From Betaproteobacteria bacterium (GTDB taxonomy: Bacteria > Pseudomonadota > Gammaproteobacteria > Burkholderiales > Burkholderiaceae_C), in NCBI GenBank assembly GCA_009922295.1, contig RFWA01000022.1, positions 1 to 15,411 on the forward strand: DNA of 15,411 nucleotides. Reading direction: 5' to 3'. The notes beneath the pieces were generated by a model. The model was given only the letters and a program-made list of their open reading frames with translations, searched no databases and had not been told where the DNA came from. Every line of letters begins with the position of its first letter. Within the stretch, counting starts at the first letter, position 1. Of this stretch, positions 1-7,011 are shown in pieces. The position numbers and the translations under genes are program-made.

Positions 1-1
1 C

Positions 2-463
2 ATTGGCCGCCACATTGAGCGGCTGGCCTTTTTGGCGTCATCGTTGAATTGCGCTCTGGACACCGGCTCGCTACGCACCGACGGCGGCTTCGAAGCCCTG
101 ATATCGCTGTTTGACAGCACCATCACCTTCCATGCCCAGTACCAGCAGAGCCGCGACCTGGCTGCGCTGGTGGACCTGCTGGTGCTTGACGGTGACAACC
201 CGCGATCACTGGCCTGGGTGGCGCACACCCTGCGCGGCAGGCTGGCCAAGCTGGCCGGCAGTGCCCCCGACGCCTTAAGCCCGCTGGCCCGCCGGGTGCC
301 TGACCCCAGCGCCTGGAGCTTGGCGCAGTTGTGTGAACAGCCCGCAGCGCTGCAAAACATGTTGCAGCAAATTCTCAGCGTCACGCTGAAGGTGTCAGAA
401 GAGGTCAGTGCCACCTATTTCACCCATGCCAACGACAGCAAGCACAGCGTCGGCACGCCATGA
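2..463 (+). CDS. alpha-E (DUF403) domain protein, 3' end only
   Basis: This is a partial gene whose 5' part lies outside the window. The frame is open from base 2, and the visible 153 residues begin with a motif typical of alpha-E proteins (GRHIERLAFLASSLNCAL), so the TTG at 32 is an internal codon and not the start. Alpha-E is an all-helical domain of unknown biochemistry. In proteobacteria it is found next to, or fused behind, a circularly permuted ATP-grasp domain and followed by a transglutaminase-like gene. From this context it has been predicted to take part in peptide synthesis or modification. Whether this gene is a stand-alone alpha-E protein or the tail of an ATP-grasp fusion cannot be seen here. 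Its TGA stop overlaps the ATG of the next gene (ATGA at 460-463), which points to translational coupling. The domain call is fairly secure; the function is not known. Confidence 0.8.
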   Translation: MGRHIERLAFLASSLNCALDTGSLRTDGGFEALISLFDSTITFHAQYQQSRDLAALVDLLVLDGDNPRSLAWVAHTLRGRLAKLAGSAPDALSPLARRVPDPSAWSLAQLCEQPAALQNMLQQILSVTLKVSEEVSATYFTHANDSKHSVGTP

Positions 464-1398
464 AGCTGCAGCTGACGCACCACACGCGCTACGACTACCT
501 GCCTGCGGTAGAGACGGCCCAGCACATGGCCTACCTGCAGCCACTGCAGACGGCGCAGCAACAAGTACTTAGCCACCAGCTTGACATCAGCCCCACCCCA
601 GCGAGCTTGTCACGCACCACCGACGTCTATGGCAACAGCCGTTGTTTTTTTTCGCTGCAAACCCCGCACCGGGTGCTGGACGTGGTGGCGCGCAGCGTAG
701 TAACAACCGAGGCCAGCGCCGCGCCCCGCAGCAGCGTGAGCTGGGAAGCTACGCGCGAACTGTTTCGCTACCGATCGGATGGCCAATTTGACGCGGCCAG
801 TGATTTTGTGTTCGCGTCTGCCTTTGCGCCGCGCGACGCCGAGTTCGCGGCCTACGCCCGGCCCAGCTTTATGGCAGGCCGCGGTTTGCTGACCGCCGCC
901 ACTGATTTGATGCGGCGCATGCATGCTGATTTCGTTTATGAGAGCCAAAGCACGCAGGTCAATACGCCGGCCCTGCAAGCCTTGGCCCAGCGCAAGGGGG
1001 TATGCCAGGATTTTGCGCACATCCTGATCGCCTGTTTGCGCAGCCTGGGCCTGCCTGCGCGCTACGTCAGCGGCTATTTGCTCACCCAGCCGGCGCCCGG
1101 TGTTGCCCGATTGCGCGGCAGCGATGCCTCGCACGCCTGGGCCGCCATCTATGTGCCAGACCTGCCCGAAGGCCAGCGCTGGTGTGAGCTGGACCCGACC
1201 AACAACCGCATCGGCTGGCACTCACCCGGGGAAGACTATGTAACCCTGGCCACCGGCCGCGATTTTGGGGATGTGTCGCCCATGCGCGGCGTGATCCACG
1301 GCGGCGCGAGCCACACACTGACGGTTGGTGTCACGGTTGAGCCCGTGCCCAACGAGCCGCCGACCGGCCGCCTTGCCCAAAGCCAGTCGCAGAGCTAA
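460..1398 (+). CDS. transglutaminase-like cysteine protease family protein
   Basis: This complete 312-residue protein has the two-part layout of bacterial transglutaminase-family proteins. An N-terminal beta-rich domain (about residues 1-85, beginning KLQLTHHTRYDY) precedes a papain-like core. The catalytic triad is intact: Cys182 in KGVCQDFAH, His225 in SDASHAWAAIY and Asp245 in CELDPTNN. The family includes cross-linking enzymes and proteases, and bacterial members with this N-terminal domain usually act as predicted peptidases; the substrate is unknown. No signal peptide is visible, so it is probably cytoplasmic. The ATG lies inside the stop of the alpha-E gene (ATGA), which fixes the start and suggests one transcript. 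A run of eight T near 648-655 lies inside the gene without breaking the frame. The family and completeness are secure, and the link to the ATP-grasp/alpha-E pathway comes from context. Confidence 0.88.
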   Translation: MKLQLTHHTRYDYLPAVETAQHMAYLQPLQTAQQQVLSHQLDISPTPASLSRTTDVYGNSRCFFSLQTPHRVLDVVARSVVTTEASAAPRSSVSWEATRELFRYRSDGQFDAASDFVFASAFAPRDAEFAAYARPSFMAGRGLLTAATDLMRRMHADFVYESQSTQVNTPALQALAQRKGVCQDFAHILIACLRSLGLPARYVSGYLLTQPAPGVARLRGSDASHAWAAIYVPDLPEGQRWCELDPTNNRIGWHSPGEDYVTLATGRDFGDVSPMRGVIHGGASHTLTVGVTVEPVPNEPPTGRLAQSQSQS

Positions 1399-1410
1399 GG
1401 CGCTACACTA

Positions 1411-1458
1411 TTCATAGCTGAACAATGAGCCTGCATAAGGGCTAGAGGCCGATTTAAC
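1411..1458. repeat. degraded copy of a Comamonadaceae intergenic repeat
   Basis: The intergenic stretch between the transglutaminase and ridA genes contains CATAGCTG, then about 14 bases, then ATAAGGGCTAGAGGCC and GATTTAACT. I recall the pattern ATAGCTG...AAGCGCTAGAGGCC...GATT from many intergenic regions of Acidovorax, Polaromonas and Rhodoferax-like genomes, where an inverted repeat around AGCGCT is present. Here the arms have changed, but AGCC (1428-1431) and GGCT (1440-1443) can still pair across an 8-base loop. The match is from memory and needs a search to confirm. It may affect expression or stability of the flanking transcripts. Confidence 0.5.
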
Positions 1459-1481
1459 TCTATTTTTTTGAAAGCAACACC

Positions 1482-1937
1482 ATGAGCATTTACGACAAAC
1501 TGGCTGAACTCAACATCACCCTGCCCCCGGTCGCCGCGCCGGCCGCCGCCTATGTGCCCTTTGTGCAAACCGGTAACCTGGTTTTCTTAAGCGGCCACAT
1601 CGCCAAGAAAGACGGCAAAGTCTGGACCGGCCAGTTTGGCAAGACCATGACGACCGCCGAAGGCCAGGCCGCCGCCCGCGCCGTGGCCATCGACCTGCTG
1701 GGCACGCTGCACGCCGCCGTGGGCGACCTCAACCGCGTCAAGCGCATCGTCAAACTGATGTCGCTGGTCAACTCCACCGCTGACTTTACCGAGCAGCACC
1801 TGGTGACCAACGGCGCCAGCGAACTCATCGGCCAGCTGTTCGGCGCCCGCGGCGCCCATGCCCGCAGTGCTTTTGGTGTGGCGCAGATCCCGATGGGGGC
1901 CTGTGTCGAGATCGAGATGATTGCCGAGATCGGTTGA
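1482..1937 (+). CDS. RidA/YjgF/UK114-family protein
   Basis: This 151-residue protein belongs to the RidA superfamily. Classical members deaminate reactive 2-aminoacrylate-type enamines and imines formed by PLP enzymes. It looks like the longer subgroup of about 150 residues, starting MSIYDKLAELNITLPPVAAP. The arginine that holds the substrate carboxylate is present (Arg128 in ARSAFGV), and a glutamate 15 residues later (Glu143 in ACVEIEM) keeps the spacing of Arg105 and Glu120 in E. coli RidA. The position equivalent to E. coli Cys107 is Ala130. Imine deaminase activity is therefore plausible but unproven for this subgroup. The gene stands alone, 83 bases after the transglutaminase gene, and its stop lies 9 bases from the convergent MFS gene. 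No strong ribosome binding site is seen, only weak purines (GAAAG) upstream. Confidence 0.88.
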   Translation: MSIYDKLAELNITLPPVAAPAAAYVPFVQTGNLVFLSGHIAKKDGKVWTGQFGKTMTTAEGQAAARAVAIDLLGTLHAAVGDLNRVKRIVKLMSLVNSTADFTEQHLVTNGASELIGQLFGARGAHARSAFGVAQIPMGACVEIEMIAEIG

Positions 1938-1946
1938 ACGAATCGG

Positions 1947-3539
1947 TTATTGGTCTGGCCGGTGGTCTGACCGAATAGAGTACCTTGGCAGCCCCAGGCT
2001 GACCACGGTGCTCAAAGCAGCCACGCCGGCGCAGAACCAAAAAGCCGCTTGCGTGCCCTGCGCCAGGCCTTGGCGGGCGGCGTCGAGCAGGCTTAGTGGG
2101 TCCAGGCTCAGGGTCTGGGCCAGGGCACGCATCTCCAGCTCGTCCTGCTGCCGGATCAGCAGCTGCGGGGTGGCCAGCAGCTCCAGCAGCCGAGGGTGGC
2201 CGATGTGCGCGGCGGCCACAGCGGCGGCAATGCGCCCCTGGTACACCGAGTTAACCACCGCACTGGCCAGGCCAATGCCCACCATGCTGCCCACCGTGCG
2301 GGTGAACTGCGACAGGCCGCCGGCCACACCAAAGTGCTTCCGGCCTAATGCCTCCATCAGCTGCAGCGTTAGGTTGGGCAGCTGAAAGCCCAAGCTAATG
2401 CCGCAAAGCGCAAACACCAGCATCATCCAGACCAAGTGCGTCTGTGCGCTCAGCTGGGTCAGCAGCACACAACCCAGCGCCATACCGGCCTGGCCCAGGG
2501 TGATCAGGCGCTCGGCGCGTCGCAGCCGAGGCACGATGCGCGCGTTGGCAATGCTGCCCACGGTGATAAAAACCAACAGCGGCGTCATCACGTAGCCGGC
2601 TTCTTTGGGCGACAGGTGAAAACTGCCCTGCAGCAACAGCGGCGTGTAAAACACCAGCAAAAACATGGTCATGCCCGAGACGGCACTCAGCAGCATGAGG
2701 CGCCGGGCAACGGCGTTGTCCATCACATCAGGCGGGATCACCGGCGCCGGGGTTCGGTACTGGTGACGCAAAAATGCCCAGGTGAGCAGCGCCGTGGATA
2801 CCCAGAGCCCAGCCGACAATAGATTGAGCAGGCCATGGGCTTGGCTCTGCTCGGCGCTGAACAGCAGCGCACACACTGCGGCAGTCAGCAGGACGGCACC
2901 CCAGCCATCCAGGCGACGGTCACCATCGCCTTGGCGCACATGCGGCAAATAGGCCCAGACCATCGCAAAGGCCACCAGCGCAATGGGCAGGTTGGCGTGG
3001 AACACGTAGCGCCAGCTGGCGTGCTCCGAGACCCAGCCGGCAAACGATGGCCCTACAGCCATGGCCAGCCCGTAGGCGGCCGACATGTACACCTGCCATC
3101 TCAGACGCTCAGCACTTTCCGGGAATAAATCGGCTACGCTGGCTGAGGCAACACCCAGAAAAATGCCGCCTGCCAGACCCTGCACACCCCGTGCAAGGAT
3201 GAGCTGAACCATGCTCTGCGACAGACCGCAGGCCAGCGAAGCCAGCGCAAACAGGGCAACGGCCACCAACAAAAAGGGTTTGCGTCCGTACAGGTCGCCA
3301 AGGCGACCGGCAAGAGGAATCATCACCGTATTGCCCACCAGGTAGGACGAGGCGGCCCAGGGGTACAGGTCGTAGCCCTGCAGGTCCGCGACGATCCGTG
3401 GCAGCGCCGTGCCGACCACGGAGGTGTTCAGCGCAGTCAGCATGAAGGCCAAGCAAATGCCCATCATGGCGGCCAGATTGACCGCGAAACTTCTTTGGGT
3501 TTGGGGGTGAGTCGACACAGTGTTCAAAGACGTTGGCAC
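1947..3539 (-). CDS. MFS exporter, DHA2 (EmrB/QacA-like, 14-helix) family
   Basis: This 530-residue membrane protein is probably a proton-coupled drug or metabolite exporter in the inner membrane. Its length and hydrophobic pattern fit the 14-helix DHA2 group. Family motifs in order are LNTSVVGTALPRI in helix 1 (motif D1, about 37-49), GRLGDLYGRKP in the 2-3 loop (motif A, 78-88), RGVQGLAGG (motif B, about 117-125) and GLAMAVGPSFAGW (motif C, about 157-169), the last being typical of exporters. The substrate cannot be read from the sequence. The start is a GTG at 3539 that overlaps the end of folK by 16 bases. A later GTG at 3518 is possible but has no better ribosome binding site, and the first ATG would fall inside helix 1. 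It is the last gene of the perM-hda-HAD-pcnB-folK run. The EmrA-like adaptor often found beside such pumps is not in the window. Confidence 0.85.
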   Translation of the reverse strand: MPTSLNTVSTHPQTQRSFAVNLAAMMGICLAFMLTALNTSVVGTALPRIVADLQGYDLYPWAASSYLVGNTVMIPLAGRLGDLYGRKPFLLVAVALFALASLACGLSQSMVQLILARGVQGLAGGIFLGVASASVADLFPESAERLRWQVYMSAAYGLAMAVGPSFAGWVSEHASWRYVFHANLPIALVAFAMVWAYLPHVRQGDGDRRLDGWGAVLLTAAVCALLFSAEQSQAHGLLNLLSAGLWVSTALLTWAFLRHQYRTPAPVIPPDVMDNAVARRLMLLSAVSGMTMFLLVFYTPLLLQGSFHLSPKEAGYVMTPLLVFITVGSIANARIVPRLRRAERLITLGQAGMALGCVLLTQLSAQTHLVWMMLVFALCGISLGFQLPNLTLQLMEALGRKHFGVAGGLSQFTRTVGSMVGIGLASAVVNSVYQGRIAAAVAAAHIGHPRLLELLATPQLLIRQQDELEMRALAQTLSLDPLSLLDAARQGLAQGTQAAFWFCAGVAALSTVVSLGLPRYSIRSDHRPDQ

Positions 3540-3991
3540 GATTGCCCAGCCACCAGCAGCAGCTGCGCCGCAGGCACCAGACCTGGGGCGATTTCGGCCA
3601 AAGGCACCAGCACAAAAGCCCGTTCCATCATGCGCGGATGGGGGATCGTCAGCGTCGGGCTGTGGACCTGCGCGCTGCCATACAGGAGGATGTCAAGATC
3701 AAGCGTGCGCGGCGCGTTGCGGTAGGGCCGCACACGTCCTGCCTGCTGCTCCAGCCGACGCAATTGCGCCAGCAAGTCCGGGGCGCAGAGCGTTGTGCTG
3801 ATCTCCACCACGGCGTTGATGTAGTCTGGTCCCGAAGAATCGACTGGCGCTGTGCTGTACAGGGAGGAACAGGGGCCAAGCGCGCAGCTGGGCAAGCCCA
3901 TGATGGCATCCACAGCCCAACGGATTGTGGCCTGAGCATCACCCAGGTTGGCACCTAGCGCCACATAGGCGGTGATGGCCGCACGAACCAC
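3524..3991 (-). CDS. folK: 2-amino-4-hydroxy-6-hydroxymethyldihydropteridine diphosphokinase
   Basis: FolK (HPPK) transfers pyrophosphate from ATP to 6-hydroxymethyl-7,8-dihydropterin, the step before dihydropteroate synthase in folate synthesis; it is cytoplasmic. With the GTG start at 3991 the protein has 155 residues, close to the usual 155-165. Visible motifs are YVALGANLGD (9-18), YSTAPV (45-50), DYINAVVEI (56-64) and GRVRPYRNAPRTLDLDILLYG (85-105), in which Asp98 and Asp100 correspond to the two magnesium-binding aspartates. HPRMMERAFVLVPLAEIAPG follows. The reading frame stays open far upstream through pcnB, but homology begins only at this GTG, which lies 4 bases after the pcnB stop, so the longer version is rejected. 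The pcnB-folK pair is a common arrangement in proteobacteria. Its end overlaps the start of the MFS gene. Confidence 0.93.
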   Translation of the reverse strand: MVRAAITAYVALGANLGDAQATIRWAVDAIMGLPSCALGPCSSLYSTAPVDSSGPDYINAVVEISTTLCAPDLLAQLRRLEQQAGRVRPYRNAPRTLDLDILLYGSAQVHSPTLTIPHPRMMERAFVLVPLAEIAPGLVPAAQLLLVAGQSCQRL

Positions 3992-3995
3992 AGGG

Positions 3996-5618
3996 TCAGT
4001 TGCCAGCCGGGCCCTGACCGCCCTCAGCTGCACCTGTGTCACCACCCTCGCGGCGCGCACCGGTGCGACGGCGACGACGACGCTTGGGCGCGGCTGTTGC
4101 TCCCTCAGGCTGTGCACCATCGGAGCCATCCTCGGTTTGGCCAAGGGCTTCAGGCAGGGCTGCATCGGCAAGCATGCCCTCCGACCGACTGTCTGGCACG
4201 GCGGCACGGGGCACTTTGTGGACTCTGGGGGCGCGCGGGCGTTGCAATTGCTCCTCACGGACCTGATCCACCATGTCTTGGCGCAAGGTGTCGTCGGCCA
4301 GGCTGAACTCTTGCCACCAGTCCGCCAGCAGATCGTCAATCTCGCCCACTTCAGCTCGCAGGCGCATGAAGTCAAATGCTGCCCGAAAGCGCGGCTGCTC
4401 GACCAGCCCAAAAGCGGCGCTGCCAACCCGTTTGTCAAAACGCGGCTGCATCATCCAGATCTCGCGCATGTCGGCGGCCAGCTTGCCTCGGCCCGACACG
4501 TCGCCGATGCGAGCATTGAACGTGTCGTCGATGGCATCCTGCAACGCCGGGTGTGAGTGCTGGCGTTGATGAATGCGCTGGGCCCAGCCGTCACGCACGT
4601 CGGCCCAGAGCACGCAGGCCAGCAAAAAGCTGGGTGCCACCGCTTTGCCCTCGCCCACCCGACGGTCGGTGTCTTTGAGGGCGGCGCTGACAAAGGGCTG
4701 CCCCACCCGCTCCACCACCACATCCAGCAGCGGGTAAATGCCTCGCGCCAGGCCTAACAGCTTGAGCTGTTCGATCGAGGCCAGTGCGTGACCGGTCTGC
4801 AGCAGCTTGAGCATCTCGTCAAACAAGCGACTTTGAGGCACGTCGGCGAGAAGTTCCTGACTTTTGACAAGCGGCGCCGCTGTCTTGGCTTCGAGCTTGA
4901 AGCCCAGGCCGCTAAGCTTGGCCGCAAAACGCACCGCGCGGATGATGCGCACCGGGTCTTCACGGTAGCGCGTGGCCGGGTCGCCGATCATGCGGATGAC
5001 GCGCTTTTTCGCGTCCTCAATGCCATGGTGGTAGTCGACCACGATCTGCGTCTGCGGGTCGTAGTACATGGCGTTGATGGTGAAATCCCGCCGCACCGCG
5101 TCTTCTTCCTGCGGGCCCCAGACGTTGTCGCGCAGCACTCGGCCCGACGCGTCGACCGCATGTTTCATGCCTGCGAGCTCGTTTTTGCTTGTGCGCTCAT
5201 TGCCGGCCACCGCTTCGGCGGCGGCGTTGTCCATGTAGGCGCGGAAGGTGGAGACCTCGATCACCTCGTGCTCGCGGCCACGGCCGTACACCACGTGGAC
5301 GATGCGGAATCGTCGCCCAATGATGAAGGCGCGCCGGAACAGGCCCTTGACCTGCTCCGGCGTGGCATTGGTGGCCACGTCAAAGTCCTTGGGCGCCAGG
5401 CCCACCATGAGGTCGCGCACCGCGCCGCCCACGATGTAGGCCTCAAAGCCCGCGCTCTGCAGAGTGCTAACCACATTGCGGGCCCGCTCGTCCACCAGCG
5501 TGGGGTTGATGCCGTGGCGGTCCACGCCAACCTCTTCGCGTTGGCCAAACGGCAGTTTTTTGGCTTTTGGCGCGCCGGAGACTTTGCCCAGCAGTTTGTC
5601 GATGAATTTTTTGATCAT
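3996..5618 (-). CDS. pcnB: poly(A) polymerase I
   Basis: PcnB adds 3' poly(A) tails to RNA, which promotes degradation by polynucleotide phosphorylase and related enzymes and controls antisense RNAs of some plasmids. The protein has 540 residues from the ATG at 5618. The nucleotidyltransferase head shows IVGGAVRDLMVGLAPKDFD with catalytic Asp78 and Asp80, then IIGRRFRIVHV, which is characteristic of poly(A) polymerases as opposed to CCA-adding enzymes. RRDFTINAMYYDP and RYREDPVRIIRAVRF follow. The C-terminus carries a run of six arginines in PKRRRRRRTGARREGG and a Gly/Ala-rich tail, as expected for an RNA-binding extension. A 12-residue longer start at 5654 exists, but the ATG at 5618 overlaps the stop of the upstream HAD gene as ATGA and leads straight into the conserved N-terminus, so I chose it. 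The folK GTG lies 4 bases after the stop. Confidence 0.94.
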   Translation of the reverse strand: MIKKFIDKLLGKVSGAPKAKKLPFGQREEVGVDRHGINPTLVDERARNVVSTLQSAGFEAYIVGGAVRDLMVGLAPKDFDVATNATPEQVKGLFRRAFIIGRRFRIVHVVYGRGREHEVIEVSTFRAYMDNAAAEAVAGNERTSKNELAGMKHAVDASGRVLRDNVWGPQEEDAVRRDFTINAMYYDPQTQIVVDYHHGIEDAKKRVIRMIGDPATRYREDPVRIIRAVRFAAKLSGLGFKLEAKTAAPLVKSQELLADVPQSRLFDEMLKLLQTGHALASIEQLKLLGLARGIYPLLDVVVERVGQPFVSAALKDTDRRVGEGKAVAPSFLLACVLWADVRDGWAQRIHQRQHSHPALQDAIDDTFNARIGDVSGRGKLAADMREIWMMQPRFDKRVGSAAFGLVEQPRFRAAFDFMRLRAEVGEIDDLLADWWQEFSLADDTLRQDMVDQVREEQLQRPRAPRVHKVPRAAVPDSRSEGMLADAALPEALGQTEDGSDGAQPEGATAAPKRRRRRRTGARREGGDTGAAEGGQGPAGN

Positions 5619-6313
5619 GTTGAGGAAAGGGGGAACAGATCGAGTATGCGCCATCCGCGCGTCTCGGCAATGGCGCGCAGGCGCGCGTCAGGATTGGTAG
5701 CCACGGGATGGTTCACCGTCTCCATCAGGCTTAGGTCGTTGATGGAATCGGTGTAGAAAGTGGTTTCCACATCGTCCCAGGCCAGGTCGCGGCTTTGCAG
5801 CCATTGGCTCACGCGGGTCACTTTCCCCTCGCGCGCGGACGGAACGCCAGCGATCTCGCCGGTGATCCAGCCACTGCCGCCGGCTGCCGTATCACGTGCA
5901 TCACGCGCCAGCTCCACCGCAATCAGCTCGCCCACCCCAAAGGCCTGGGCGATGGGTCGGGTCACAAACTCATTGGTGGCGGTGACGATCAACACCATAT
6001 CGCCGGCCTGCTGGTGCGAACGCACCAGAGCCAGCGCCTCGGGCCTAATGGCCGGCTCGATCACACTGCGCATGAATTCAGCATGGGCGGCATGGGCCTC
6101 GGCCGCGCCACGCCGGCGCACGGCCTCAGTGGCGAAGCGCACGTAGTCATGGATGTCAAGCGTCCCCGCCTTGTAATGGGCGTAAAACTCGTCATTGCGC
6201 CGGTTGAAATCGACCGGATCAGTCCAGCCGATGGTGGTGGTGAACACGCCCCAGGCGTAATCCGAGTCGATGGGCAGCAGGGTGTGATCCAGGTCGAAGA
6301 GGACAAGATTCAA
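5615..6313 (-). CDS. HAD-superfamily (subfamily IB) hydrolase
   Basis: This 232-residue cytoplasmic phosphatase of the haloacid dehalogenase superfamily resembles the SerB-like IB group of small bacterial proteins. All four catalytic motifs are present: FDLDHTL with nucleophile Asp7 and Asp9, Thr111 in IVTATNE, Lys164 in AREGKV, and TDSINDLSLM with Asp189 and Asp193. The substrate is unknown; a phosphoserine-like or other small phosphomonoester is possible but cannot be read from the sequence. The start is a TTG at 6313, 4 bases after the hda stop, because homology begins at NLVLFDLDHT and no ATG or GTG is available there. A weak purine stretch (GACGAGG) lies just upstream. Its stop overlaps the pcnB ATG (ATGA). 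The gene sits between hda and pcnB in what I recall as a conserved Burkholderiales order. Confidence 0.9.
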   Translation of the reverse strand: MNLVLFDLDHTLLPIDSDYAWGVFTTTIGWTDPVDFNRRNDEFYAHYKAGTLDIHDYVRFATEAVRRRGAAEAHAAHAEFMRSVIEPAIRPEALALVRSHQQAGDMVLIVTATNEFVTRPIAQAFGVGELIAVELARDARDTAAGGSGWITGEIAGVPSAREGKVTRVSQWLQSRDLAWDDVETTFYTDSINDLSLMETVNHPVATNPDARLRAIAETRGWRILDLFPLSST

Positions 6314-6317
6314 AGGG

Positions 6318-7004
6318 TCAGGCCTCGTCCATCATGGCTTTGATCAGCGGGATGGTGATCGCCCGCTTGGTCTGCAAAGCGTAGCCGTCCATCAAGTCCA
6401 GCAGTTTCATCAGGCTGCCCAGGTCGCGGGAAAAGCGTGTCAACATGAAATCCATCACTTCATCGCTCAGGAACACGCCGCGCTCGTCGGCCGCCTGGCG
6501 CAGCACGGCGCGCCGGTCGGGCTCGCTCAGTACCTGCAGGCAAAACAAGTGCCCCCAGCCCAGCCGGGTGCGCAGGTCTTCGCGCAGGCGCAGTTCGCCC
6601 GGGGCCACGTCACCTGCGGCCAATACGCAGCGCTGATGCGTTTGGGCATTGACAAACCAGTTAAAGGCGGCCTGCTGCTGTGCGGCGGTGTACAGGTGCA
6701 CGTCGTCCATCAGCACGGCGCCCCATTGCTCGCTGAACGGCGGCGGCGTGTCGAGGCTGGCATCAAACCAGCCCACGGCGGAACCCTGTTCGCTGAGCGT
6801 CCGCTGCACCGCCTGGAGCAAATGGCTCTTGCCGCTACCGCTGGCGCCCCACAGGTAAGTCGGTACCGGCGAGCGGCTTGCAGAGCTGGTGTGCTCACCG
6901 ATCCAAAGTTGCAAGTGCCGCAGTACGGCCTCGTTAGGCCCAGCAAAATAATTGGCCAATGTCGGGCCGCTGGCCAGACCAATATCGAGCGCGATTTGCC
7001 GCAT
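6318..7004 (-). CDS. hda: DnaA regulatory inactivator Hda
   Basis: Hda is a small DnaA-like AAA+ protein that binds the DNA-loaded sliding clamp and stimulates hydrolysis of ATP bound to DnaA, preventing re-initiation of replication. The protein has 228 residues, typical for Hda. The N-terminal RQIALDIG resembles the clamp-binding motif. Walker A is GASGSGKSH (53-61), Walker B is VLMDDVH (97-103), and Arg147 in RTRLGWG aligns with the arginine finger of E. coli Hda (Arg153). At the sensor 2 position (SRDLGSLM) I see Gly196 where E. coli has Arg, perhaps normal in this clade. The open frame extends 47 codons further upstream, but that part is a shadow of the perM end; the ATG at 7004, 7 bases after the perM stop, matches where homology starts. 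The DnaA C-terminal DNA-binding domain is absent, which separates it from DnaA. Confidence 0.93.
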   Translation of the reverse strand: MRQIALDIGLASGPTLANYFAGPNEAVLRHLQLWIGEHTSSASRSPVPTYLWGASGSGKSHLLQAVQRTLSEQGSAVGWFDASLDTPPPFSEQWGAVLMDDVHLYTAAQQQAAFNWFVNAQTHQRCVLAAGDVAPGELRLREDLRTRLGWGHLFCLQVLSEPDRRAVLRQAADERGVFLSDEVMDFMLTRFSRDLGSLMKLLDLMDGYALQTKRAITIPLIKAMMDEA

Positions 7005-7011
7005 CCCGCCA

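Noticed and set aside
648..655. Run of eight T in the transglutaminase gene as a phase-variation switch
   Set aside because: The frame is intact, the run encodes Phe-Phe within a plausible strand, and one homopolymer of this length alone is not evidence of switching.
1938..1990. Terminator between the convergent ridA and MFS genes
   Set aside because: GGTC/GACC repeats near 1950-1972 can pair weakly but there is no T-tract and they lie inside the MFS coding end.
3992..4438. N-terminal extension of folK by about 150 residues
   Set aside because: It lies entirely inside pcnB in another frame with an odd composition; FolK homology starts at the GTG at 3991.
4788..5756. 322-residue plus-strand open frame opposite pcnB
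   Set aside because: It mirrors the pcnB codons, shows no recognisable motifs, and crosses the pcnB/HAD boundary.
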